The translations under genes were made by a program, and so were the position numbers. A stretch of 64,000 nt of DNA. It comes from Planctomycetia bacterium. GTDB taxonomy: Bacteria > Planctomycetota > Planctomycetia > Pirellulales > UBA1268. Each line of letters starts with the position of its first letter. Within the stretch, counting starts at the first letter, position 1. Where the stretch lies: NCBI GenBank assembly GCA_026401035.1, contig JAPLNR010000046.1:16211-80210 (forward strand). Direction: 5' to 3'. The notes beneath the pieces are model-generated. The model worked only from the letters and a program-made list of their open reading frames with translations, made no database searches and was not told where the DNA came from. This document shows, one piece after another, positions 1-9,746 of this stretch.

Positions 1-415
1 GACGTCATTCGAGCCTCTCTTCGCTCGGTAACTCAATGGACCTGAACACGCCGCGATAAAGCTGTTAGACAAGAAGTGTACAAAGAGGCACTGACAAAAG
101 CAACCGCCAGGACGTCCGCCGCTGCCTCTGCGTCAGCGGCACCAGACCACACCCGCGTTGCTACGACGTCTTCGGAGACGAGTTCGTGTTTCTCGTTCCC
201 GGAACGGACTTCATCGAGAAACACCCCGAAGCCTCATCTGCCGCAACCGTGGAGATGCTCATGCGCCGGGTAGCACCGGCTCAAGTCCGGCCGCTGCTAT
301 CGACCACGTCGCCGCCTACAAGTGCCGCCACGCATCATCCTCTTCAGGAGTGTCCCAATCCGCCGCTCAGGCTGACTCCGCGAGCGGCAGCGGGACATGC
401 ACGTCCTCACTTCCA
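1..415. other. Gene-poor left edge, possible gene scrap
   Basis: No complete gene is convincing here. On the plus strand, positions about 162-280 translate to a protein-like stretch beginning YDVFGDEFVFLVPGTDFIEK, but it has no start codon in frame and the downstream translation becomes proline/histidine-rich and unlike a protein. It may be a scrap of a degraded gene. I do not recognise a family. Confidence 0.25.
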
Positions 416-2137
416 TCACTGCCGGCACCGTGACCTGCCCCCATGAATGACGCCAGTTTCTAAGTTAGGGTTTTGCTGTCCAACAGACCGGCCGTGTGCG
501 GTTCCCGAGGCGTAGCCGAGGCGACCGCACACGGCTGCGCCGACACGAACATTCGGCCTTGACCGCGGATAGGAAGCTCCTTGGCATCCTCCAAGCGAGG
601 GTCGCATCCAGCCCGATCGGCCCCGGCCGTTGCTCCTCATGACCTGCTCCGCTCGACCGACGCTGGCAGAAGTGCCATTGGCCGACATATCGTTCATAAG
701 AAGTGGCTCAAGATTTGGAGAGGACGTCAACTTGCCAATCCGAAACCAGCCATCGGTTTGCTGTCGCTCCGCCGTGTTGGCAAAACGCAAGGGCATGCCG
801 TTGGAAAGTGGATTTACGACTCGAAAAGCCAGAAACTCACTGCTGCTGGGGATTTCCGAGGTTTTCAGCGACAACTGCCAGGCTCTTGGCGGTTCGCCGG
901 GAAGCAAGCCTGCAATCCCCCATTCCGTTGGCCACTCCTTGATTACCGCGCCACTCCTGTCGATTGCGGCCACGACGATTTTCCAGTCGTAATAGAACGG
1001 CGCGACGCCGGTGTTCCGAAGTTGGACAGTCAGTTGTGTCTTGTCGGCCTCGCCACTCAAAGTCGTCTGTATGACATGAAACTCGTATCCCATTCTCTGC
1101 ACGGCACGGGATGCATTTTTGATGCGAGTTGCAGACTGCTTTTCTCTCACCATCCCCGTATCCATCAGCCATGACGCATGAGTTTCCTGAACGCATTGCT
1201 CAAAATTCTGAGCCTGTCCGTGGGTTACTTTGTCATCAAAGATTCCGCCCCAGAGTTCCGGGCGGATTTCTCCTCCGATGGGATGTGTTTTCCACTTCAG
1301 CATCGCTTCCAGGCCTGCCGCTTTCAGTAACTGCATGTAAAACCAATCGTCTGCTTTCCGTCCGGTGTCCAGTGTGGCCCACGCAAACGAATCATCGTGA
1401 TAACCGAAGGGGCGATCGGCATTCTTCGTGTATCTCCGGTGATCGTCTCCTGTGGGGTATCGCAGCAACACGGGCGTGATACGAAACGCAGCCGCGTAGG
1501 CATTGAGAACCTCGGCCTGGATTTCCTTCGATGCAAACAGGTCTTGTCGTGGATACTCGTGCCATTCACCCCACGTTCCGAGCAGGCCCGCCGTGATAAA
1601 TCCAAGGCGTGGATCACCGTCATATTTCTCACCCATCGCCGCGATGAAATTCTTCAAAGCTTCGCGGAGCCGAGGATCGTTATAGTCGGGCGTATGAACT
1701 TCCTCCGGCGGAAACGGAGCCGTGTTCTCGTTGAGCCATGTGGTGACCTTCAATCCCTCCTTGAGCAGAAAGGTCGGAATGCCCTTGTCTTTTCCCGGAT
1801 ACACCATCCAGACTCGGAAGACTGCCTGATGGCCGCGTGACGCGACATCATTCAGCAATTCCTCGAGCGGCTCCCAGTTGAATGCGGTCATGCCGGCCAT
1901 CAATTCTCCCAACGGCACATAACGAAATTCCATGCTGTGGGGGAACTTGTCTCGATTATCGCCGGCGTATGGAACCAGTCCTTTCAGTGGATTGTCGATG
2001 GCGGCCGGAACGTATTCGAGTGGCTCATCTGCAACACTGGAAGTGACGACGGCTCCCAGAAGCCACGCAAGGAGGAACGACGAGAGTCGTAGCGTGCAAA
2101 AAAATTTCGGTGGTAGCGATGACACAAGAGAATCCAT
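416..2137 (-). CDS. Secreted DUF4832-type protein with aberrant C-terminal extension
   Basis: This 573-codon frame begins with a signal peptide (hydrophobic residues about 18-36, likely cleaved after SSVA). The body, from NPLKGLVPYAG to the segment LRFANTA...DGWFRIGKL near residue 477, has the look of DUF4832 proteins, which are predicted (beta/alpha)8 glycoside-hydrolase-like secreted proteins. The substrate is unknown. The last 95 or so residues (encoded by about 416-700) are arginine/glycine-rich and unlike the family. They are translated from a 12-bp inverted repeat and from a sequence resembling an IS3-type terminus, so the native stop was probably lost by an insertion or rearrangement. 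No clear Shine-Dalgarno sequence precedes the ATG at 2137. The signal peptide and body are solid; the 3' end is doubtful. Confidence 0.75.
   Translation of the reverse strand: MDSLVSSLPPKFFCTLRLSSFLLAWLLGAVVTSSVADEPLEYVPAAIDNPLKGLVPYAGDNRDKFPHSMEFRYVPLGELMAGMTAFNWEPLEELLNDVASRGHQAVFRVWMVYPGKDKGIPTFLLKEGLKVTTWLNENTAPFPPEEVHTPDYNDPRLREALKNFIAAMGEKYDGDPRLGFITAGLLGTWGEWHEYPRQDLFASKEIQAEVLNAYAAAFRITPVLLRYPTGDDHRRYTKNADRPFGYHDDSFAWATLDTGRKADDWFYMQLLKAAGLEAMLKWKTHPIGGEIRPELWGGIFDDKVTHGQAQNFEQCVQETHASWLMDTGMVREKQSATRIKNASRAVQRMGYEFHVIQTTLSGEADKTQLTVQLRNTGVAPFYYDWKIVVAAIDRSGAVIKEWPTEWGIAGLLPGEPPRAWQLSLKTSEIPSSSEFLAFRVVNPLSNGMPLRFANTAERQQTDGWFRIGKLTSSPNLEPLLMNDMSANGTSASVGRAEQVMRSNGRGRSGWMRPSLGGCQGASYPRSRPNVRVGAAVCGRLGYASGTAHGRSVGQQNPNLETGVIHGGRSRCRQ
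431..475. mobile_element. Solo IS3-like terminal sequence
   Basis: The plus strand begins TGACCTGCCCCCATGAATGA and continues to a TAAGTTAGGG segment. TGACCTGCCCCC-type ends are typical of several IS3-family elements, as far as I recall. No transposase is attached, so this would be a solo end. It lies inside the abnormal 3' tail of the DUF4832 frame. Confidence 0.4.
491..535. repeat. 12-bp perfect inverted repeat (hairpin)
   Basis: GCCGTGTGCGGT at 491-502 is the exact reverse complement of ACCGCACACGGC at 524-535, separated by 21 bases that contain two GAGGCG/CGAGGCG copies. It could act as a transcription terminator for the minus-strand gene, or be part of a mobile repeat next to the IS-like end at 431-475. 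Confidence 0.6.
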
Positions 2138-2229
2138 TGACGCGGATTATGTGCGACTCTTTACGGATTGCAACGGGCGCTGAGCCCTACCCCAAATCGT
2201 GACCTAGGCCTTGTAAGAGCAACCTGACG

Positions 2230-2273
2230 CCTGCATGGCTCATAACCCGGCTGGTACCACGTTGGGGGCAGCG
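2230..2273 (-). mobile_element. 44-bp insertion-sequence end, copy B
   Basis: The reverse complement starts CGCTGCCCCCAAC, contains TGGTACCAGCC and ends CCATGCAGG. It matches the segment at 34750-34793 at all but a few positions, and that copy directly follows a transposase stop codon. Here no transposase remains, so it is a solo terminus. It sits in the 167-bp gap upstream of the DUF4832 gene, which holds no other recognisable feature. Confidence 0.6.
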
Positions 2274-2304
2274 CTGAAATCGAGCTCCACGCCGTTAAAC
2301 GGGG

Positions 2305-2796
2305 CTATTCTTCATCCTTCTTTCCGGCTCGATAGTCTTCGAGTTCGGCGATCGGAACCGCCGCCTCCCTGATGCCACCCCGTCCGCCGAACAAGACCAG
2401 TGCCTTGCCGTTCAGGCCCTGGGTCTCCAGCACCATCGCCCGAAAGCGGGCATCGGTCAATGACAGTCCGTAGCGGATGAAGAATGGTTGCTTGTCTCGC
2501 TCCGACACGAACAACGCATCAATATCTCCGCTCGACGCACCGAGTTCCTCCAACTCCGCGGCGAGCCTGTCGGCGATGAACTTCTTGAATGTGGTCTCAT
2601 CCCGAGGGCCGGAGAAGAATCGTGCATGGTATCGGTTATACAGCGTCGCCAGTCGCTTGCTATTGGTGCTGTTGGCGCGGAGCACGGCCGCCTTCAAGGC
2701 CGGCTTGGGGTCGCTGGTCCCACAGCCGCCACAGCCAATGACTCCAACGACCATGCCGACAAGCAGGGCTGTCTTACGGAGGGGCAGGCAGTGCAT
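2305..2796 (-). CDS. Small putative lipoprotein downstream of the DUF1559 gene
   Basis: The protein has 163 residues from the ATG at 2796. That start is favoured over the in-frame ATGs upstream because GGGAGGAT lies about 6 bases before it. The N terminus is a basic stretch followed by the hydrophobic segment LLVGMVVGVIG and then cysteines, matching a lipobox, so a lipid-anchored envelope protein is likely. The remainder is mixed charged helix with no catalytic motif I recognise, ending in AGKKDEE. It starts 53 bases after the DUF1559 stop on the same strand and is probably co-transcribed. Small lipoproteins commonly accompany DUF1559 genes in planctomycetes. Function is unknown. Confidence 0.75.
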   Translation of the reverse strand: MHCLPLRKTALLVGMVVGVIGCGGCGTSDPKPALKAAVLRANSTNSKRLATLYNRYHARFFSGPRDETTFKKFIADRLAAELEELGASSGDIDALFVSERDKQPFFIRYGLSLTDARFRAMVLETQGLNGKALVLFGGRGGIREAAVPIAELEDYRAGKKDEE

Positions 2797-2849
2797 GCAG
2801 GATATCCTCCCGAAACGATTGGGCATCGTAGGCATATTTCAGAGACCTG

Positions 2850-3893
2850 CTACGGCTGCAATTCAGCGACCCTGCCGGCACCGTTGGCTCGCTTGGCAAT
2901 GTTTTCGAAGACGCTCTGCTGCACGTCGTAGGAGACCGTGAGTACACTGCCGTCGCCCATCACGGCGTTGAACCCGCCAGGGTGTGCGGACCCGAAAAAC
3001 CTGTCAGGAGCGCTGCCCGAAGACTTACCATCGAGCCGTGGTTGGCCTTGCCATGGCCGAATTCCACCGCGACCACAACTGTGCCAGACTGCCCACGGCG
3101 TTGCTTCCTCCCACCACCAGTCGGGGGACCCCGCTTTTGGATTCAAGTAGCGATCGGTGCTGACCCCCTTTTCTGCGAACAAGAGCGTGTTTGAAGTGCC
3201 GTCAGTGACGGACGCGGTCGTGATTCTCCTGCCGACGCTGAATTGGGAGATCGGGTACGGATCGCTCATAGCTGAATTCGGGAAGCCGCCGGCGGAGATG
3301 ATTCCACCCCAGTTGGCGTCACAGCCTGCTTGGTTGTACCCTCCCCAAGCGGAAGGCTTGCCAGGATTTTCGGTGCTCGCATAACAAGCGTAGTCCTGAA
3401 GAAAAGTTGGTGCAGGGATGGGATCATTCGCCTGAGCAACGAATCGAATCGGCCGGCTCGGGCAGTGGTAGGTGGAAACGTACTGGGCGCTCATGCCGGC
3501 CGTGGTCAAGTCCATGTAGCCATTCCCCTTGAACCGCAACTTGTACGTGTTGTCTTGTTCCATGTAAGGCAGCATCTGAAAGAAGTGGTTGAGGAAGGGG
3601 GTTCCGAAGACATCGGACACCTGCATACCGTTCCTCCACCAGCCAAAATTGAAATCCACGATGCCGCCAGTTGGATAGCGATTACGGGCAGACTCGTGGC
3701 TCAACGCCGCCTGCCCCATCTGCCGCATATTGTTTTTGCATGACATCCGGCGGGCCGACTCGCGGGCCGACTGCACGGCAGGCAGTAACAGCCCGACAAG
3801 CGTACCGATAATCGCGATAACCACGAGGAGTTCCACGAGGGTAAATCCCCGTCGTTGATGCGGCCGGATTTCCAAGTCATTCAAAAATCTCAT
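2850..3893 (-). CDS. DUF1559 (pre-pilin HX9DG) protein
   Basis: This is a 347-residue planctomycete DUF1559 protein. The N terminus carries the type IV prepilin methylation/cleavage motif GFTLVELLVVIAIIG (about residues 16-30) followed by a hydrophobic helix. The region QSARESARRMSCKNNMRQMG is the usual start of the DUF1559 domain. Near the C terminus FGSAHPGGFNAVMGDGSV is the H-X9-DG motif that defines the family. Such proteins are processed like pseudopilins and displayed at the cell envelope; their exact role is unknown. The ATG at 3893 is chosen because GGGAGGAGG lies about 10 bases upstream, while the longer frame to 3971 lacks family sequence. The small lipoprotein follows 53 bases downstream. 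Confidence 0.92.
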   Translation of the reverse strand: MRFLNDLEIRPHQRRGFTLVELLVVIAIIGTLVGLLLPAVQSARESARRMSCKNNMRQMGQAALSHESARNRYPTGGIVDFNFGWWRNGMQVSDVFGTPFLNHFFQMLPYMEQDNTYKLRFKGNGYMDLTTAGMSAQYVSTYHCPSRPIRFVAQANDPIPAPTFLQDYACYASTENPGKPSAWGGYNQAGCDANWGGIISAGGFPNSAMSDPYPISQFSVGRRITTASVTDGTSNTLLFAEKGVSTDRYLNPKAGSPDWWWEEATPWAVWHSCGRGGIRPWQGQPRLDGKSSGSAPDRFFGSAHPGGFNAVMGDGSVLTVSYDVQQSVFENIAKRANGAGRVAELQP

Positions 3894-4111
3894 GGCTATG
3901 AAACCTCCTCCCAGAGCCCCAATGAGCCTCGCCAATCCCACTGATATCATACGCCGAGCCCTCCTTAACAATTCGCTTCCTGGTTTGCGAAAAAAGATCC
4001 TCGTGACTGGCGTTGCAGCTTCGGCGGACGTCTGCGTCTCGTTTCTTCCGCCGCCCCGACACGCGCACGCAGCTGCAGAACAGGGTAGCTATCACCAGGT
4101 GACAAAAACAT

Positions 4112-5158
4112 TCATGTGTGGGCTTCGAGGTAATGGGACTCGTCGCAGTTCCGTAGCCGTGCGGCGGCGATCTCCGGCGTGATGTCGCGCTGCGCTTCGC
4201 CGAGCATCTCGTAGCCCACCATAAACTTCTTCACCGTGGCCGACCGCAGGAGTGGCGGGTAGAAGTGCGCGTGCAGTTGCCACCAGCCTTCTAGGTCCGG
4301 GGCATTGGGAGCTTCATGCCAGCCCATCGAATAGGGGAAATCGCTCTCGAAGAGGTTGTCGTACCGGGTCAAGAGCCGCTTGAGAATCTCCGCGAGATCG
4401 TCCTGCTCGTCGGCGGTGAGGTCGATGAGCCTGGGCACGTGACGCGCATGCGGGATGAGAAGTATCTCGTAGGGCCACACCGCCCACCAGGGAACGACTG
4501 CGGTCCAGCTCTTGTTTCGCACGACCACGCGGTCGCCGCACTCGGCCTCGGTGCGGGCATAGTCGAGGAGGAGCACGCCGCCGTTTGATTCCGTCCAGCG
4601 TTTCTGGGCGGCGTCCTCCTTCGCGGCCTCGTTGGGGATGAAGTCACCGGCCCAGATCTGGCCGTGGGGATGGGGATTCGAGCAGCCCATGATCTCCCCT
4701 TTGTTCTCGAAGATCTGCACCCAGGCAAACCGGGAGCGGAGATCGCAGCTCTCTCGCAGCCACGTGTCGACGACGCCCCTGATCGCCGCGACGGGCATCC
4801 GCGCGAGCGTCAGGTCGTGCCGCGGTGAAAAACAGATCACGCGGCACTCTCCCCGGACGGGCCGGCTCTCGAGCAGCCGGGGCGGTTCCGCCGCAGGTTC
4901 GCGTTCCGCGCTGCCCGGGCCCGCGGGCAGGAGGGCCGCAAAATCATTGGTGAACACGTGCGTCTCCGTGTAGGGCGGGTTTCGTTCCCCGCCGGCTCGC
5001 TCGTTTCCGGCGCACAGATAGCAGAGCGGATCGTGCGGAGGGCGGGCTTCGCCGGCGGCACGTTCCACTTTCCCCTGCCACGGCCGCTGCGATCGGTGGG
5101 GCGAGACCAACACCCAGTCTCCCGACAGGCGGTTGAAGCGGCGGTGTGGATGGTTCAT
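4112..5158 (-). CDS. galT: UDP-glucose--hexose-1-phosphate uridylyltransferase
   Basis: This 348-residue GalT transfers UMP between UDP-glucose and galactose-1-phosphate in the Leloir pathway. The catalytic motif NPHPHGQIW falls at residues 161-169, with the nucleophilic histidine in H163-P-H165, almost the same numbering as E. coli GalT. CYLC at residues 46-49 fits the zinc site. The length is normal for the family. The ATG at 5158 is chosen because translation from it begins [20 protein letters not shown], the standard GalT N terminus; the upstream in-frame extension is shadow sequence over the transporter gene. It starts 5 bases after the symporter stop and ends the gal operon. The 218 bases between this gene and the DUF1559 start hold nothing else I can identify. 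Confidence 0.95.
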   Translation of the reverse strand: MNHPHRRFNRLSGDWVLVSPHRSQRPWQGKVERAAGEARPPHDPLCYLCAGNERAGGERNPPYTETHVFTNDFAALLPAGPGSAEREPAAEPPRLLESRPVRGECRVICFSPRHDLTLARMPVAAIRGVVDTWLRESCDLRSRFAWVQIFENKGEIMGCSNPHPHGQIWAGDFIPNEAAKEDAAQKRWTESNGGVLLLDYARTEAECGDRVVVRNKSWTAVVPWWAVWPYEILLIPHARHVPRLIDLTADEQDDLAEILKRLLTRYDNLFESDFPYSMGWHEAPNAPDLEGWWQLHAHFYPPLLRSATVKKFMVGYEMLGEAQRDITPEIAAARLRNCDESHYLEAHT

Positions 5159-5163
5159 TCGCG

Positions 5164-6762
5164 TCACCAGTAGACGGCGTACAAGGCGGCCAAGACACCC
5201 ATGATGAGCACCGATCCCGCGATGAACGCCCCGCCGGGCCGGAAGTCCTCGCGATCCCAGCGCATGGCCTTCACCTCGTCGCCGGGCTGCGGGGCGGCCA
5301 GGCTGATGAGCACCATGCACACCGTCAAGATCAGGGTCACGTAGCCCATGCGGTTGAGGAACGGCATGCCGGGAGTCAGGTACTTGAAGCCGGCCGAGAG
5401 CGGAATCGTCGCGAGCGCCACCGCCAGGGCGGCCGCTCCCGTGGCCCGCGGCCAAAAGAAGCCGAGCAGGAAGATCACGCACACGCCCGGGCTGATGAAG
5501 CCGGTGTACTCCTGGATGTATTGAATGGCCTGGTCGAACCTGCCGAGTTGTGGCGCGAGGAAGATGGCGATTCCCGACGACACCAGAATGGCATAGCGGC
5601 CGACGCGGATGAGCGTCTCCTCGCGGGCCAGCGGATCGACGTACCGCTTGTAGAGGTCGAGCGTGAAGATGGTCGCGATGCTGTTCGCCTTCCCGGCGAG
5701 CGAGGCGACGATGGCGGCGGTCAGGGCCGCGAACGACAGCCCCTTGAGGCCGGTGGGAAGGAGGTTTACGAGGGCGGAATAGCTCTTGTCGGGCTTGACC
5801 GCGCCGGTGGCATCAAGCATTTCGGCCTGGAATAGGCCCTTCTGGTGGAGCACGTATACGGCGATCCCGGGCAGCACCACGATGAGGGGCATGAGCACCT
5901 TCAGCGCGGCCGCGAACAGGATGCCGGCGCGGGCCGTAGTGAGCTTCGCGCCCAGGGCCCGCTGGGTGATGTATTGGTTGCAGCCCCAGTAGCTGATGTT
6001 GGCGATCCACATCCCCCCGAGCACCGCCCCCAGGCCGGGCAGATCTTGGTAATGGGGGTTCGACCGGTCGAGGATCATGTGAAAATGGCCGGGGGCCTGC
6101 TGCTGCAGGAGCAGAAACCCGGCCAGGGCGCCGCTCTGCCCGAACTGCTTCGCCACGAGGTCGAGCGCCAACACCGTGGTCGCTATGCCGCCGAGCGCCA
6201 GCACGACCACCTGGATGACGTCGGTATAGCCGATGACCTTCATGCCCCCCATGGTGATCACGATCGCGAACACCGCAAGGAACACGACGCAGGCCATGAA
6301 CGGGAACCCCGAGAGGTTTTCCACGGTCAGTGCGCCGAGATAGAGGATGCTCGTAAGGTTGATGAAGACGTACACCAGGAGCCAGAAGATCGCCATGATC
6401 GTCGCCACGAGCTGCCCGTAGCGCTGCTTCAAGAACTGCGGCATCGTGTAGATGCGGTTTTTCAGGTAGCCGGGAATGAGAAACAGCGCAACGAGAATCA
6501 GAGTGGCGGCCCCGATCCACTCATACCCCGAGATGGCCAGCCCGATGGCGAACCCCGCGCCGCTCATGCCGATAAACTGCTCGGCGGAGATGTTGGAGGC
6601 GATGATCGACGCCGCGATCGCCCACCAGGTCAGCGATCCTTCAGCGAGAAAGAACTCGTCGGCGGAGGCGGCCTTGCCCTGCTTGCGGTGGTAGATCCAG
6701 AGCCCGTAGCCGGCGACGATCGTGAAGTACGCGAGAAATACGAGAAAATCGAGGAAATGCAT
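5164..6762 (-). CDS. SSS-family sodium/sugar symporter (probably galactose)
   Basis: This 532-residue membrane protein has about 13-14 hydrophobic segments starting with [20 protein letters not shown]. The region [20 protein letters not shown] followed by [20 protein letters not shown] is typical of the SGLT branch of the solute:sodium symporter family, including the loop after TM3. The last hydrophobic segment ends the protein at [11 protein letters not shown]. Family knowledge implies Na+-coupled uptake across the inner membrane. The substrate is not visible in the sequence, but its position between galK and galT (28 bp and 5 bp gaps) argues for galactose or a galactoside. Confidence 0.9.
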   Translation of the reverse strand: MHFLDFLVFLAYFTIVAGYGLWIYHRKQGKAASADEFFLAEGSLTWWAIAASIIASNISAEQFIGMSGAGFAIGLAISGYEWIGAATLILVALFLIPGYLKNRIYTMPQFLKQRYGQLVATIMAIFWLLVYVFINLTSILYLGALTVENLSGFPFMACVVFLAVFAIVITMGGMKVIGYTDVIQVVVLALGGIATTVLALDLVAKQFGQSGALAGFLLLQQQAPGHFHMILDRSNPHYQDLPGLGAVLGGMWIANISYWGCNQYITQRALGAKLTTARAGILFAAALKVLMPLIVVLPGIAVYVLHQKGLFQAEMLDATGAVKPDKSYSALVNLLPTGLKGLSFAALTAAIVASLAGKANSIATIFTLDLYKRYVDPLAREETLIRVGRYAILVSSGIAIFLAPQLGRFDQAIQYIQEYTGFISPGVCVIFLLGFFWPRATGAAALAVALATIPLSAGFKYLTPGMPFLNRMGYVTLILTVCMVLISLAAPQPGDEVKAMRWDREDFRPGGAFIAGSVLIMGVLAALYAVYW

Positions 6763-6790
6763 CGGCGTTCGTACTCGGACGGATGGCGGC

Positions 6791-7978
6791 CTAGGGGAGC
6801 AGGGCGACGCCGGGGGCGGCCCGCGTCGCGAAAATTATCGGTGCGATGCCGGTGCGATCGCGGTAGCGGGTGCAGACTTCGGCCTGAATCCGCCCAGTCT
6901 TCCCGGCATCGACGAGTGCCACTGCACACCCCCCAAAACCGCCACCGGTAAGTCGACAGCCGAATACGCCGTCGATCTGCCTCGAGATCTCGACGATCTC
7001 GTCAAGCTCCGGGCACGACACCTCGTAGTCGTCCCGCAGCGACGCGTGGCTGCCGTACATGCACTCGCCGGCGGCCTGCCAGTCGCGCGCTTCAAGGGCA
7101 TTCACGAAAGCGAGGGTCCGCTCATGCTCTGTGACCACGTGCATCGATCGACGCCGCTCGACGTCCGGCAGCGACGGCGCCCGCGCGTGCCACTCGGGCG
7201 GCCCCACGTCGCGCAGCGATGCCACTCCGAGCAGCCTCGCGGCCGACTGGCACTCGGCCCGCCGTCGCGCGTACTCGCCGTCAGCCAGGCTGTGCCTGAC
7301 CCCGCTGTTGATCACGAGCACCTGCACCGCCTCGGCAGCCAGCGGCACGTGCCGCATCGAGCGGGAGCGACAGTCGAGCAGGAGGGCGTTGCCCGCCGTG
7401 CCGAAGGTCACGGCGAACTGATCCATGATTCCGCAGGGAACACCCGCGAATTCGTGTTCGGCCCGCTGGCAGAGCAGGGCCTTCTCCTCGAGGCTCAGAG
7501 TGCTGCCGGTGAGGGCCTCCACCGCCGTCGCCACCCCCACCTCCAGGGCGGCGCTGCTGCTGAGCCCGGCTCCGGCGGGGAGCGTCGCCGATATCCGCGC
7601 GTTGAAACCCGGAATATCCCAGCCCAGCAGTTTGAGCCCCGCCACCACCCCGCAGGGATAGGCCGCCCACGAACCGGCGTAGTCATCGGGTGCGAGCGGC
7701 TGATCCAAATCGACCCGCACCATCGGTTGCCCGCCCCGATCGGTAGCGAGCACCATCAACCTGTCGGAGCGGGCCGTAACATCCAGTTGGATGTAGGGTT
7801 CGATCGCCATCGGAAGCACGAGCCCGTCGTTATAGTCGGTGTGTTCACCGATTAAATTGACCCGCCCCGGGGCGATGACGGAAAACCGGGACCTGCCGTT
7901 CCGGGGGCCCATCCGCCGCCGGGTCCTATCCTCAGGCCATTCGGAACGAACGTCTTTTCCGAAGTATGCCATTGCCAT
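6791..7978 (-). CDS. galK: Galactokinase
   Basis: This 395-residue GHMP-family kinase phosphorylates galactose at C1 with ATP, feeding GalT. The galactokinase signature GRVNLIGEHTDYNDG is at residues 38-52, the ATP-binding GHMP motif LPAGAGLSSSAA at 133-144, and the C-terminal glycine-rich motif LTGGGFGGCAV near residue 345. Substrate-binding residues of the family (the E-H-T-D-Y run) are intact. The start at 7978 gives a usual-length protein; a second ATG two codons on is equally possible, and neither has a strong ribosome binding site. A promoter-like sequence lies just upstream at 8024-8052. Confidence 0.95.
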   Translation of the reverse strand: MAMAYFGKDVRSEWPEDRTRRRMGPRNGRSRFSVIAPGRVNLIGEHTDYNDGLVLPMAIEPYIQLDVTARSDRLMVLATDRGGQPMVRVDLDQPLAPDDYAGSWAAYPCGVVAGLKLLGWDIPGFNARISATLPAGAGLSSSAALEVGVATAVEALTGSTLSLEEKALLCQRAEHEFAGVPCGIMDQFAVTFGTAGNALLLDCRSRSMRHVPLAAEAVQVLVINSGVRHSLADGEYARRRAECQSAARLLGVASLRDVGPPEWHARAPSLPDVERRRSMHVVTEHERTLAFVNALEARDWQAAGECMYGSHASLRDDYEVSCPELDEIVEISRQIDGVFGCRLTGGGFGGCAVALVDAGKTGRIQAEVCTRYRDRTGIAPIIFATRAAPGVALLP

Positions 7979-8023
7979 TGATTTTTCAACAAAATCGATC
8001 CAAAAGAACCAAGATTCTTACTA

Positions 8024-8052
8024 ATTAAACCTGCTTTCTTTTGTCCTGTCAA
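8024..8052 (-). promoter_or_regulatory. Candidate sigma70-type promoter for galK-symporter-galT
   Basis: On the minus strand TTGACA (8052-8047) is followed after exactly 17 bases by TTTAAT (8029-8024). The -35 box overlaps the stop codon of the GH31 gene. It lies in an unusually AT-rich 70-bp gap and would let galK, the symporter and galT be transcribed separately from the hydrolase. Confidence 0.45.
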
Positions 8053-9674
8053 CGCGTCGTCTCGGCGTCGGCCGTCGGACGATCCTCGCGTTCGAAGAAG
8101 AGTAATCGTCCGAGCGGAACCTCGAAGGTCTGCTGGGCAGGGCCGGAAATCACCTGGCCGTCGTCAGCCTTCCAGCGGCCGGGGGGAATCAGCACTGAGC
8201 GTGACGTGCCCTTAGTCACCATCGGGGCCACGAGCAGGTCGTCGCCCATAAGGAACTGATCCTTGACGCCTTCGTAGCCCCCGTCGGGAAACACATACGC
8301 CAGCGGCCGCAGGATCGGCTCACCCGTGGCAGCGCTGGCGGTGGCGAGCTTGAGGATGCGGCGCGTGAACCGCTGCCGCAGCGCCACGGCCTCTTTGACT
8401 GCGACCAGATGGGGGGCGTCGAGCACTCGCCATGGCGCCACGGAGAACTGCATCATCGGCGTGAGGGCATGGACTTGCGCGGAACGCACGATGAGATCCT
8501 GGTCGATCGTCGCCTGATCGAGGAATGAAGTGAACTCCCCTCCGCCAATCATGTCCGGACAGACGAACGTGTATCCCAGCAGTCCTGCCGCGATCATGTC
8601 GGGGATGAGCATCGCAAGGTCCCCCCAGTCGTGCCGTTTGTCGCGCAGCCGCTGCACGAGCGGCCGGCCCGCGAGCTTCCATGTCGCCCGGTATTCGTTG
8701 AGGGGAAACGCCAGTCCGATCTCCCCGAACAGGCGGGCGTGCTCGTTGACGTCGAGCGGTCGGTGGGCGAGATACGTCGCCTTGTAGAACGGCGTGTCGC
8801 CGGCATCCAGCTTGAAGCCGTCCACGCCGTAGTCCGTCTGCAGCCGCGACAGTTCTCCGGTGAACCACTCTTTGGCCGCCGGACTGGAGAAGTCGAGCAT
8901 GGCGCTCTTGCCGTTCCACCAGGTGACGATCGCCGGGTCGCCAGGCTGCTCCATGAAGAAGGCGTTCTTCTTCGCCAGCGTCCGATACACGTCGCAGTCC
9001 GGGCTCACGAACGGGCACACCCAGACCATCACCTTGAAGCCGAGGCCGTGCAGCTCCCGCATCATGGCCTGCGGGTCCGGAAAGCGGCCGGGATGGAAGG
9101 TCCACTTGCCGTAGTCCTCCTGCCAATTGTCGTCGATCATCAGCACGCCGGGCGGCAGGCCGTTGTCCACGATGGCGTGCGCGTAGGTCAGGAGATCTCG
9201 CTGGTTCTGGTCGTACATCAGCTCGATCCAGCTGTTGTATTGCGGTGCTGCAAACAGCGCAGAATCGGGCAACTTCCCGTCGGTCGGAAAGAAGTTCGCG
9301 GAGACGTGACAAAACGCGTCTCGCAGGCTGCGCCCCGCCCGGCCGGAGCGGATGTCGTTGCCTGGTGACGTGACCCGCAGTCTCCCCGCCTGAAACGTGA
9401 ACCGAAACGCCTTCTCACACCAGACGTACCGTCCCTTCGAGGAGAGCAGGAGCGGAGCGGCCTGATTGCCACGGTTGTCTCCATTCAGATCAATGTCGAT
9501 CGGCGTTTTGCCGAACGGCATCGTGGTTCCCAGGGTGACGGCACCACCCCACCAGACCTCCTCCGGCAAAATCTCGAGCGACAGTTCTGACCGAACGGCG
9601 TCATCGGCGAACAGCGCGAATCCGTAGCCCGCCTGGCCGAGAAGGAGCAGTCCAACAAGCAACCGCAGCAGCAT
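8049..9674 (-). CDS. Secreted GH31 glycoside hydrolase, probable alpha-galactosidase
   Basis: The protein has 541 residues, with a signal peptide at the start (MLLRLLVGLLLLGQAGYGFA). The central (beta/alpha)8 part carries VLMIDDNWQEDYGKW, then GVDGFKLDAGD, whose Asp290 aligns with the GH31 nucleophile. RLRDKRHDWGD and FVCPDMIGGG follow as expected for the active-site barrel of the family. A C-terminal beta domain ends LGRLLFFERED. GH31 enzymes are retaining alpha-glycosidases, and one branch consists of alpha-galactosidases; the adjacent galK, galT and symporter genes favour that specificity, but this is inference from context. GAGGGAG lies 7 bases before the ATG at 9674. The 5' end faces a ROK regulator. 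Confidence 0.85.
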   Translation of the reverse strand: MLLRLLVGLLLLGQAGYGFALFADDAVRSELSLEILPEEVWWGGAVTLGTTMPFGKTPIDIDLNGDNRGNQAAPLLLSSKGRYVWCEKAFRFTFQAGRLRVTSPGNDIRSGRAGRSLRDAFCHVSANFFPTDGKLPDSALFAAPQYNSWIELMYDQNQRDLLTYAHAIVDNGLPPGVLMIDDNWQEDYGKWTFHPGRFPDPQAMMRELHGLGFKVMVWVCPFVSPDCDVYRTLAKKNAFFMEQPGDPAIVTWWNGKSAMLDFSSPAAKEWFTGELSRLQTDYGVDGFKLDAGDTPFYKATYLAHRPLDVNEHARLFGEIGLAFPLNEYRATWKLAGRPLVQRLRDKRHDWGDLAMLIPDMIAAGLLGYTFVCPDMIGGGEFTSFLDQATIDQDLIVRSAQVHALTPMMQFSVAPWRVLDAPHLVAVKEAVALRQRFTRRILKLATASAATGEPILRPLAYVFPDGGYEGVKDQFLMGDDLLVAPMVTKGTSRSVLIPPGRWKADDGQVISGPAQQTFEVPLGRLLFFEREDRPTADAETTR

Positions 9675-9714
9675 GGTCGAACTCCCTCAAAAACCCCAAA
9701 TCATTTGAAAAGGT

Positions 9715-9746
9715 TATTAACTTAGTTTGGTTTATAGTCTTGTCAA
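9715..9746 (-). promoter_or_regulatory. Candidate promoter/operator of the GH31 gene
   Basis: On the minus strand TTGACA (9746-9741) is followed by TTAATA (9720-9715) at a long 20-base spacing, or AAGTTA at 17. The short palindrome AACT-T-AGTT at 9719-9727 overlaps the -10 region and is a plausible binding site for the divergent ROK protein. The dyad is short, so this is tentative. The rest of the 270-bp divergent region shows only a TATACT-like -10 at 9892-9897 for the regulator. Confidence 0.35.

Noticed and set aside
5158..5482. A longer GalT starting at 5482
   Set aside because: The extra 108 residues are antisense-like sequence over the symporter gene, and the conserved GalT N terminus begins at 5158.
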